Notes under the pieces: generated by a model | The model's database searches: none | Told to the model about the DNA's origin: nothing | What the model saw: the letters and a program-made list of their open reading frames with translations, nothing else | NCBI RefSeq assembly: GCF_000429605.1 | Contig: NZ_AUCE01000017.1 | Coordinates: forward strand, 1-64,000 | Direction: 5' to 3' | Length of the DNA stretch: 64,000 bases | Source: Azonexus hydrophilus DSM 23864 | GTDB taxonomy: Bacteria; Pseudomonadota; Gammaproteobacteria; Burkholderiales; Rhodocyclaceae | Program-made: the position numbers and the translations under genes | Part shown: positions 42,801 through 51,000 of the stretch, one piece after another | Layout of the letters: the number at the start of each line of letters is the position of its first letter | Numbering within the stretch: position 1 is the stretch's first letter

Positions 42801-45186
42801 CCGCTTCCGTTTTACCGACAAGGACAAAGACGACTGGCTGACCATCAAGGGCAAACAGCTGGAATGGCTACCGGTGCTGTTCTGCTCACCAACGATGGAG
42901 TTGGGCGTCGACATCTCCTCGCTTAACACCGTCTATCTGCGCAACGTCCCGCCGACTCCCGCCAACTACGCGCAGCGCAGTGGTCGAGCAGGCCGGGCGG
43001 GGCAACCGGCGCTCGTTATTACCTACTGCGCCGCTCAGTCGCCCCACGACCAGTATTTTTTCCGCGACCCGGTGCGCATGGTCCATGGACAAGTGAACCC
43101 TCCGACCCTTGACCTCGCAAACCGCGAACTCATCCAGAGCCACCTGCATGCAGTCTGGCTGGCCGAGACCGGCAAGAAGCTCGACAACAGTGTGCGTGGG
43201 CTGCTTGACATGAACGACCCAGAGGCGACGCTGACTGACGAGTACAAACAGCAGATGGACGCAGACGCCCCACAGAAGCGTGCTCATGCTCGTGGGCTGC
43301 GTATTCTGTCCATGCTGGCGGGTGAGCTCACTGCAGATAAGGCACCTTGGTATACCGAACACTTCGCCGACCAGGTCTTCCGACAAGCCTTTGCGTCCTT
43401 CGACAAGGCGCTCGACCGCTGGCGCGACCTCTTCGCCGCTACCAAGCGTCAGATGGAAATCAACCAGAAGGTTATGAACAACCCGGCGGCAAGTGAGCGG
43501 GACCGGCGCGATGCCAAGCAGCGTCACGACGAGGCCTTCCGCCAGCAGTCGCTCCTGCTTCAGGAGTCCGGTTCAGCAAACTCGGACTTTTATACCTATC
43601 GCTATCTCGCAAGCCAAGGCTTCCTGCCCGGCTACAATTTCCCGCGCCTGCCGCTCATGGCTTACATCCCGGCACGCAAGGGCAAGATTGGCCGCGAGAA
43701 CTTCCTTTCTCGCCCGCGTTTCCTCGCGCTTTCGGAGTTTGGACCCTATAGCCTCATCTATCACGAAGGCAGCCAATATCGGGTAACTCGCGCCATGCTT
43801 TCGGTGAGCGCTGATGACCAGGTATCGGTGGGCGCCAAGCTGACCACCGACGTTGCCCGCATCTGCCCAGCGTGCGGCTATGGCCATTTCCGTAACCAGC
43901 GTGATGCGGACCGTTGTGTCTCCTGCAACGCACCATTGGCCGATGCCGTGGCCGTGCAAAATCTCTATCGCATCGAGAACGTGTCCACCAAGCGGGCTGA
44001 GCGCATCACAGCCAATGAAGAAGAGCGGGTGCGTCAGGGCTACGAGATGCAGACGACCATCCAGTTCGGCCAACAAGACGGAAAGCTTCAGGTCATGCAT
44101 GCCGTCCTGAAGGATGGCGACACGCCGGTGCTGGAGTTGCAATACGGCTCAGCGGCTACTGTCTGGCGTATGAACCTTGGTTGGCGCCGCCGCAAGGAAA
44201 AGAGCCTACTCGGCTTCATGATTAACCCGGTGACCGGGCATTGGATGGGAGGTGCCGACGAGGCTGGCGACCCTGACCCGGACACTCCGCCAGATAAGAC
44301 GCTGCCACAGCGAATCGTTCCCTACGTAGAAGACCGGCGCAATGTGCTCATCGTCCGTCCGCTCGAAGAGCTGGACATCAAGACCATGGCCACGTTGCAG
44401 TACGCCCTGAAGCGCGGCATGGAGGCCGTCTACCAGCTCGAAGAGAGCGAGCTGATGGCTGAACCGCTGCCCAAGGCTGACCTACGCCGTTCCATCCTGT
44501 TTTACGAGTCGGCGGAGGGTGGGGCCGGCGTCCTTACGCGCATCGCCACAGAACCTGATGCGCTTGCCCAGGTGGCCGCCGAAGCGCTGATTTTGATGCA
44601 CTATCGACACCCGGCAAACGGACGTTGGGAAAACACTTCGCTCACGGAGGACACTGACCCTCAAGGCCAGCCCATTTGCGAAGCGGGCTGCTACAAGTGC
44701 CTCCTGTCGTATTACAACCAGCCGGACCACATTCATATCGACCGTCAAGACGCCGACAACGAAGGCAAGGTGCTGGACATCCTCTGTCAGCTCACCCGTT
44801 CTCGTGGTGAGGTTGGCAACTTTGGCCGCAGTCCGGCACAACAACAGGGTGAACTGGAACGCATCGCTGGTAGCTCTTTGGAGCAGGCCTGGCTGGCGCA
44901 GGTCAAGGCCCATGGCTATCGTATGCCCGATGGAGGTCAGCACACTATCGAGCGCTGCCAGACTTCTGCCGATTTCTTCTACGCTGACTGGAAGGCCGCC
45001 ATCTTCATTGACGGCCCCCATCATGACGCGGCTGTGCAGTCTGGCAAAGACCAAGCCATCAATGCCTGTCTGGAAGCAGCGGGCTACTACGTTGTTCGTT
45101 TTCCAAAGGAAATTGACGCATGGCCTGACATCTTCAAGGCGCATGCAGACCTCTTTGGTGCAGGGAACAATTCAGGAACGAACTAA
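39871..45186 (+). CDS. Giant DruE/YprA-like DEAD/DEAH helicase with DUF1998 and C-terminal nuclease-like domain
   Basis: 1771-residue superfamily 2 helicase, likely the core of an anti-phage system. Motif I is TGTGSGKSLAYFIP (about 111-124), motif II LVLDELHTYRGRQGAD (about 229), motif III GTSATM. A zinc-ribbon pair is seen at CRECGQEY (about 461) and CLRCGIVH (about 570). The C-terminal RecA half has CSPTMELGVDIS and YAQRSGRAGRAG (about 1030). Another C4 motif is at CPACGYGH ... CVSCNAPL (about 1331). DUF1998 carries CEAGCYKCLLSYYNQPDH (about 1602). The last 80 residues (SADFFYADWKAAIFIDGPHH) look like a Vsr/DUF559-type nuclease. Fusion of helicase and DUF1998 matches Druantia DruE rather than DISARM DrmA plus DrmB. 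The stop overlaps the next ATG by one base. Confidence 0.88.
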   Translation: MDVFEFRGKLVSDYAAFTRSFTRIHAQDIQAFVNEAYDSGRYWPAPLIQVNPNFKTGGTVEALVGQGALHAECAHIFRAGKNAASTGVSLTLFKHQEEAISFAQSGESYVLTTGTGSGKSLAYFIPVIDAILKAKDADPTPRTRAIVIYPMNALANSQLEELGKFLADYGDQSPVTYGRYTGQESEEERQRLAANPPDILLTNFMMLELLMTRQDDKDKAVIRNAKGLRFLVLDELHTYRGRQGADVALLVRRVRESLADKLQCIGTSATMATEGSEQEKNSKVAEVASRLFGVPLAAANVITETLQRVTPEELLVDHVQPQLGEAIHAGLPTGATFQALARHPLAIWVELTLGLTRDEGKWRRAQPITLEAAAERLAADGNVDVGLARQALADFLLLAYRTTDKPAEAGGRSLFAFKLHQFISGGSKVYGTLEPESKRYLTLEGSQYVPGDRARRLYALHFCRECGQEYVPVWDENSSGGRTFSPRSIEERNHDDEDIKSGYFMPDTSSIWEDILDRYPETWLEQRQNGDLKLKSNYKKRQPYHVRVNAEGGHAADGTPGWYIPGSFGFCLRCGIVHNTAGKESLRLTGLSGEGRSSATTMLTLSALRYLYEEDDQLKAEAKKVLGFTDNRQDAALQVGHFNDFLQVLLQRAALLTAVQKAGGNLTEAEVSDAVFKALGFDRDDPGVRAEYMQDPDIKGNARRQVQDIMRAILGYRVYFDLRRGWRFNNPNLEQLGLVHIEYQDLDDLVADKESWAEAPLILLAASHEVRKRLLIKLFDAMRLGLCLASRYLDRAELDRLKTSSYANLREPWGFTEDETPIASNWFITTGKPRDEDRRNVDYLVSGSARSKLGKEFKKASTWLEADGSENPHAGKIKDVHYEEIVRALLKAAKSYGLVVSEETEFGMTGYQLNGTSLLWTLGDGQSKRGSDDNAFFRSLYGNIAGLLSNPVHRLYDFEAREHTAQVEQDDRMEREARFRFTDKDKDDWLTIKGKQLEWLPVLFCSPTMELGVDISSLNTVYLRNVPPTPANYAQRSGRAGRAGQPALVITYCAAQSPHDQYFFRDPVRMVHGQVNPPTLDLANRELIQSHLHAVWLAETGKKLDNSVRGLLDMNDPEATLTDEYKQQMDADAPQKRAHARGLRILSMLAGELTADKAPWYTEHFADQVFRQAFASFDKALDRWRDLFAATKRQMEINQKVMNNPAASERDRRDAKQRHDEAFRQQSLLLQESGSANSDFYTYRYLASQGFLPGYNFPRLPLMAYIPARKGKIGRENFLSRPRFLALSEFGPYSLIYHEGSQYRVTRAMLSVSADDQVSVGAKLTTDVARICPACGYGHFRNQRDADRCVSCNAPLADAVAVQNLYRIENVSTKRAERITANEEERVRQGYEMQTTIQFGQQDGKLQVMHAVLKDGDTPVLELQYGSAATVWRMNLGWRRRKEKSLLGFMINPVTGHWMGGADEAGDPDPDTPPDKTLPQRIVPYVEDRRNVLIVRPLEELDIKTMATLQYALKRGMEAVYQLEESELMAEPLPKADLRRSILFYESAEGGAGVLTRIATEPDALAQVAAEALILMHYRHPANGRWENTSLTEDTDPQGQPICEAGCYKCLLSYYNQPDHIHIDRQDADNEGKVLDILCQLTRSRGEVGNFGRSPAQQQGELERIAGSSLEQAWLAQVKAHGYRMPDGGQHTIERCQTSADFFYADWKAAIFIDGPHHDAAVQSGKDQAINACLEAAGYYVVRFPKEIDAWPDIFKAHADLFGAGNNSGTN

Positions 45187-48032
45187 TGACGCAGCAAACT
45201 ACGTTTCAACCAGGCAGTCTGGTCTCGGCACGTGGTCGGGAATGGATTGTCCTGCCGCAATCCTCCGATGACACACTGCATCTACGACCACTGGGCGCCG
45301 CCGAAGATGATGCGACGCTCATATATCTTCCCATCGAGCCTGGCCCCGTCGGTCCGGCGACCTTCCCGAAACCGACCGTACAGCAGGCCTCCAATTTTGC
45401 AGCAGGCCAACTATTACGCGACGCCCTGCAACTGAAGCTGCGCACCGGTGCCGGTCCGTTCCGTAGTTTTGGCAACATCGCCGTCGAGCCTCGCGCCTAC
45501 CAGCTCGTCCCACTACTGATGGCTTTGAAGCATGAAGTGGTACGCCTGCTCATTGCTGATGACGTGGGTATCGGCAAGACAATCGAGGCAGCACTTATCG
45601 TTCGGGAGTTACTCGACCGGGGCGAGATAACCCGCCTGGCCGTGCTCTGCCCACCACATCTCTGCGAACAATGGCAGCGCGAACTCAAAGAGCGCTTTCA
45701 CATCAATGCTGTGGTCGTGCGCAGCACCACCGCCAACCGGCTGGAAAGGGGGTTGCCAGCCAACCAGTCTGTTTTCGAGGCCTATCCATTCACCGTCGTG
45801 AGTCTGGATTACATCAAGTCCGACCGCCGTCGGGACGAATTTCAGCGCGCCTGCCCGGAGTGTGTCATTGTCGATGAGGCGCATACCTGCACCTTTAGCG
45901 GCCAGGGCAAACAGCAGCGATACACCCTGCTCAAGGGGCTCGCTGAAAACCCCGAACGCCACATGGTGCTGCTCACCGCTACTCCACACTCAGGCGACGA
46001 TGAGGCCTTCTACAACCTACTCGGTCTGCTCAAACCAGAGTTCAAGGAATTGAAGGACATCCCTCCAGATAGCCGTCGCCCTCTACGCGAACAACTGGCC
46101 AATCATTTCGTCCAGCGCCGCCGCCCTGACATCGGGGAGTGGCAAGACAGCAGCATTTTCCCGGAGCGATTCTCGGCCGAAATCACCTACAAGCTCACGG
46201 GCGACTGGGGGCGGCTCTTCGATGATGTGCTCGAATACGCCCGCGAACTCGTTGTGCGCGCCGAAGGCCAGGACCTCTTGCAGCAGCGCATGAGCTGGTG
46301 GGCCGCGCTGGCTCTGCTGCGTTGCATCTCATCGTCACCGGCTGCTGCAGTCAACGCGCTGCGCACGCGCCTGAATGGTAGTGCCTTGTCCGAGGAAGCT
46401 GGAGAGGTCGGTGTCTTGACCCTGGAAGAAGCCGACGAACAGGGCCGCGAACGCGTTCTCGACGGTTTGGAGGATAACCTCTCTACCCAGGACATCGAGC
46501 CGGGCGCTCGTACCGAGGACAGCGAGTGGCTGACGGACCTTGTTGCTCGGGCCGAAGGGCTGATGGGCAGCACCAAGGACCCCAAACTCAAGCGCCTCAT
46601 CGAGCATTTGAAAGAACTGACTGCCGCCGGCTTTCAGCCGGTCGTGTTCTGTCGCTACATCGCCACCGCCCACTACGTTACCGAGCAACTGCGTTCTGCC
46701 TTCCGTAACCATCAAGTCACCGCGGTCACCGGCGAATTTGCCGCCGCGGAGCGCGAGGCCACGGTGGAGGCGATGGGCGAGGCCGAGCAGCGTATCCTGG
46801 TGGCCACCGACTGCCTCTCCGAAGGTGTCAATCTGCAGCATCTCTTTACCGCTGTCGTTCACTATGACCTGTCCTGGAACCCCACCCGTCACGAACAGCG
46901 AGAAGGCCGAGTCGACCGCTTTGGCCAGAAGGCCCGCGAAGTGCGCACGACCATGCTCTTCGGCCAGGACAATCCGGTCGATGGCGCTGTACTGCAGGTC
47001 ATTCTTAGGAAGGCGGAGAGTATCCGCAAGGAACTCGGCGTGCTCGTCCCCATGCCCGACGACGAAGGCAAACTCACGCAGGCGCTGGTGGGGGCCGTTC
47101 TGCTGCGCAAAGGCACCCCGGCAAGCAAGATGCCGCAGATGGGGCTCGATTTCGGCGAACCCGAAATCGCCATCGATACCGCTTGGCAGTCGGCCAGGGA
47201 CAAAGCCGCGAAGAACCGTACCTTGTTCGCCCAACGCCGGCTGAAACCCGAAGATGTCCTGCCGGAATGGCAGAAGACCCTGGCCGTGCTGGGTGGGGAG
47301 GAAGACGTCGAACGCTTTCTTAAGCGCGCTGCCATTCAGCTTTCTGCGCCACTGGAAGCCACCAGCAAGGCGGGCGCCAATCACTGGAAACTCCATGTAG
47401 ACAGTTTCCCTGCCGCGGTGCGTGAACGGCTCGAAGGCGAAGGTTTGGCCGGCACCCTGCGCATCGACTTCCATCAGCCGGCGGCTCCAGGGGCTCAGTT
47501 CATCCACCGTACCCACCCGCTGGTCTCGGTGCTTGCCGACCACCTGTTGGAATCAGTCCTTGAGGGCGAGGCAGCCAGCGACAAAGTGCTGGATGCCGTT
47601 GCCCGGGCTGGCGCCATCTTCACTGAAGCGGTCCAGGTCAAGACTACCGTTCTCCTGGTTCGCCTGCGCCATCAATTGACTGTCACGCACCAAGGTCAGT
47701 CCCGCTTGTTGCTGTGCGAGGAAACGCTGACGGTTGGCTTGCCAGCCGAGGAAGGTCGGCCGCTGCTGGAGGATGAGGCAGCGCGCGCCCTGATGGCAGC
47801 CGAACCCACCCGTAACATGCCAACACCCCTGCGTGACCAACACATCCAGCGCATACTAGACCAACTGGATTCGCACCAGCCAATGCTTGAAGCCTTGGCC
47901 CGCAAGCGTGCGCAACTGCTGTTGGATGACCACCGGCGAGTCCGAGAGGCCGCCCAGGGCCGTGGTGAATACCGTGTTACACCCAGTCTGCCAGTAGATG
48001 TAATGGGTGTCTTCGTCCTTATCCCGGCCTAA
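45186..48032 (+). CDS. SNF2/HepA-type helicase, DrmD-like
   Basis: 948-residue Swi2/Snf2 ATPase (DNA translocase). Motifs: I ADDVGIGKTIEAAL (about 124), II VIVDEAHTCTF (about 230), III LLTATPHSGDD (about 264), V LVATDCLSEGVNLQ (about 540) and VI HEQREGRVDRFGQKA (about 575). The N-terminal 100 residues are a family-specific domain, and the last 300 are helical with no known fold. The PHSGDDEAFYNLL and GRVDRFGQ forms are typical of the helicases encoded beside N6-adenine methylases in class 1 DISARM (DrmD). Start and stop: ATG shares a base with the helicase stop; 19 bases separate it from the methylase gene. Confidence 0.88.
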   Translation: MTQQTTFQPGSLVSARGREWIVLPQSSDDTLHLRPLGAAEDDATLIYLPIEPGPVGPATFPKPTVQQASNFAAGQLLRDALQLKLRTGAGPFRSFGNIAVEPRAYQLVPLLMALKHEVVRLLIADDVGIGKTIEAALIVRELLDRGEITRLAVLCPPHLCEQWQRELKERFHINAVVVRSTTANRLERGLPANQSVFEAYPFTVVSLDYIKSDRRRDEFQRACPECVIVDEAHTCTFSGQGKQQRYTLLKGLAENPERHMVLLTATPHSGDDEAFYNLLGLLKPEFKELKDIPPDSRRPLREQLANHFVQRRRPDIGEWQDSSIFPERFSAEITYKLTGDWGRLFDDVLEYARELVVRAEGQDLLQQRMSWWAALALLRCISSSPAAAVNALRTRLNGSALSEEAGEVGVLTLEEADEQGRERVLDGLEDNLSTQDIEPGARTEDSEWLTDLVARAEGLMGSTKDPKLKRLIEHLKELTAAGFQPVVFCRYIATAHYVTEQLRSAFRNHQVTAVTGEFAAAEREATVEAMGEAEQRILVATDCLSEGVNLQHLFTAVVHYDLSWNPTRHEQREGRVDRFGQKAREVRTTMLFGQDNPVDGAVLQVILRKAESIRKELGVLVPMPDDEGKLTQALVGAVLLRKGTPASKMPQMGLDFGEPEIAIDTAWQSARDKAAKNRTLFAQRRLKPEDVLPEWQKTLAVLGGEEDVERFLKRAAIQLSAPLEATSKAGANHWKLHVDSFPAAVRERLEGEGLAGTLRIDFHQPAAPGAQFIHRTHPLVSVLADHLLESVLEGEAASDKVLDAVARAGAIFTEAVQVKTTVLLVRLRHQLTVTHQGQSRLLLCEETLTVGLPAEEGRPLLEDEAARALMAAEPTRNMPTPLRDQHIQRILDQLDSHQPMLEALARKRAQLLLDDHRRVREAAQGRGEYRVTPSLPVDVMGVFVLIPA

Positions 48033-48051
48033 AACAGGAGTTCAGAACAAC

Positions 48052-51000
48052 ATGGCTCGCCGCAACAACCAGGAACTCGCTTTTCCCGCCCTGAGCATCG
48101 AAGGTGGCCTGCTCGCGCCGGATTTTCTCAACAAGGTCGCTCACCTCGAAGCCGCCGAGCAGACTGAAGCTGATTACGACATCCCCCGCGGCCTCAAGCT
48201 GCGCGATGAAATTGGCCGCTACTGGAAGATTGCCCAGAACCTCTGGCAGGACTTCGCAGCCAAGCGTGCGCGAACGGACGTCAACGCGCACGCGGTCACC
48301 GTCAAGGACTTTCTTGAACCCCTGCTACGCCATGGGCTGTGTTTTGGTGACCTCAAGGCCGTCAGTCAGGTTACGCTGGATGAGCGACTATTTCCCATTG
48401 GTTTTGCCGCCGGCGAGGGCCGGGTACCCGTGGTCCTAGCCGCTCATGACCAGAGCCTTGACAAGCCGGATGCCCGCTTTGGCGATGGGGTGCGCCGCCG
48501 CTCCCCCTTTTTGCTTGCACAGGAATATCTGAACGCCAGTGAGGGGGCCCTCTGGGCCGTGGTCGGCAATGGCCTCAAGCTGCGCATCCTGCGGGACAAC
48601 GCTAGCTTGACCCGCCCGGCGTACATCGAGGCAGACCTTGAAGCCATTTTCGGCGAAGGACTCTACCCGGATTTCACGGCACTCTGGCTGCTGGCCCATG
48701 CCTCCCGTTTCGGCAAGGGGGCCAGCGAGCCGGGCGGTTGCCCGCTGGAGCGTTGGCGGAATACCGCCCAAGAAGACGGTATCCGCGCCCGCGACCGCCT
48801 ACGTGTCGGTGTCACCGAAGCACTGCGTTCGCTCGGCACGGGTTTCCTTGCCCATCCAGCCAACGCCGAACTGCGCCATCGCATTGAAGCAGGCGAACTC
48901 TCCGCCCAGGCCTACTTCGAGCAACTATTGCGTCTTATCTATCGTTTCATCTTCTTGGCCACCATTGAGGACCGGGAAGTGGTCTTTGCGCCGGAGGCCT
49001 GTGCCGAAGCCAAGGCCCGCTACCTTGCCGGCTACAGCCTCTCCCGTCTACGCCAACTCGCGGCTCGGCGCCGCAGCTACGACCGTCACGCTGACCTTTG
49101 GCAGGTATTGACCATCACCTTTTCCGGCCTCAGCAAAGGCCAGCCTGCCCTCGGGCTGCCTGCGCTTGGAGGGTTGTTTGCTGCCGGCCAGTGCCCAGAC
49201 CTGGATGCTGCCCAGCTAGACAATGCCGCGCTGCTGTCGGCCTTGTTCAGCCTCTGCTTCTTCCGAGATGGTTCAGCGCTTTCCCGCGTCAATTACCGCG
49301 ACATGGATTCCGAAGAACTGGGTAGCGTCTATGAAAGTCTGCTGGAATTGGTGCCTCAGGTCGCGTTGACCGCAGGTGCCCGCCACTTTGGCTTCATAGG
49401 AGACGAGGAAGAGGGTTCCACCAAGGGCAATGCGCGCAAGCTGACCGGTTCCTACTACACCCCGGACAGTCTCGTACAGGAACTCGTTAAGAGCGCGCTG
49501 GAGCCAGTCATTGAACGTACCCTCGCAGAAAATCCGCAGGAGCCTGTAAAGGCCCTGCTGGCGCTAAGCATCTGCGACCCAGCCTGCGGTTCAGGTCATT
49601 TCCTGCTCGCTGCTGCGCGGCGTATTGCGGAAGAAGTAGCGCGACTCAACGCTAGTGACGGTAACCCGCAGCCTGGCGACTACCGCTTTGCCTTGCGTGA
49701 GGTGGTAGCACACTGCATCTACGGGGTGGATAAAAACCCGATGGCGGTGGAACTGGCCAAAACTGCGCTGTGGCTCGAAGCCTATACCCCGGAACGCCCT
49801 CTTACCTTCCTTGATGCTCACCTGCGTTGCGGAGATGCCCTGCTGGGTGTGCTCGACCCGGCAATACTCGATGCCGGCATTCCCGACAGAGCTTTTAATG
49901 CGCTTTCTGGGGATGACAAAGAGGTGGTGAAGCGTCTCAAGAAAGCCAACCGAGATGCCCTGAAAGCCATCGAAAAGTCGAAGGCACCCGGTGGTCAGTT
50001 CAGCCTCGGGCTGGAAGCCGAACAGGACGCCGACGCCTTCGAGCATCTGCCCGATGACACGCTTGCGGCGATTGAGACCAAGCGCGCCGCCTTCGCAGCC
50101 TTGCAGGAAACGCTTGCCGATTCCCGCGCCCGGCTGGCGGCTGACCTTTTCGTTGCCGCCTTCGTGCTGCCCAAGACGGCAGACAACGAAGCCAAAGTGC
50201 CGACCAGTCAGGACCTTTGGCTGGTGCAGAACGGCAGCGCGCCGCGCCCCGGTGTGGCCGATGTTGCGCGGCATGCCGCCGAGACGGCGCAGGCCTTTCA
50301 TTGGTGGCAGGCCTTTCCGCAAGTGCGGGCCAAAGGCAGCTTTAATGTGCTGCTCGGCAATCCGCCTTGGGAGCGCATTAAGTTGCAGGAGGAAGAATTT
50401 TTTGCCAGCCGTAGCCCGCTGGTGGCCGAAGCGCCGCACAAAGCTGAGCGCGGCAGGCGCATCCAGTTGCTGGCTGAGGGCACGTTGCTGCACACGCTTT
50501 ACCCGGAGGTCGAGGCAGCTCAAGGGCTGGTGCCGCCTAATGGAGCCGAACAAGCGCTATTTGCCGATTTTTTGTCGGCTAAGCGCAGCGCAGAAGCCGC
50601 TAGCCTGTTCGCACATGATGCCGGACGTTATCCTCTGACAGGCGTCGGAGATGTCAACACTTACGCTTTATTTGCTGAAACCTTCGCCCAACTTGTAGGT
50701 GCTCATGGCCGGGCGGGCTTCATTGTGCCGACCGGCATTGCCACTGATGACAGCACCAAGGCCTTCTTTGCATGGCTGACGCAGACGGGAAGGCTCGCCA
50801 GCCTGTACGACATCGAGAACCGGGAAGCGGTGTTTCCTTCGGTACATCGCAGCTACAAATTCTGCCTGCTGACCCTGGGCCGCGCCGAGGCCGCCGAGTT
50901 CGTCTGCTTCGCCACCCAGACTAACCAGTTGGCCGACCCGCGCCGCCGCTTCACCCTTAATAGTAGAGAGGTGCAGTTACTAAGCCCAGTTTCGGGGACT

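Noticed and set aside
39871-45186. Canonical Druantia type I, II or III
   Set aside because: The DruE-like helicase is present, but no druH, and neither druA-D nor druM-F-G partners were recognised; the SNF2 helicase is a DISARM-type companion.
46335-47543. 402-codon minus-strand frame inside the SNF2 helicase gene
   Set aside because: Shadow; the plus-strand frame carries helicase motifs V and VI through the same bases.
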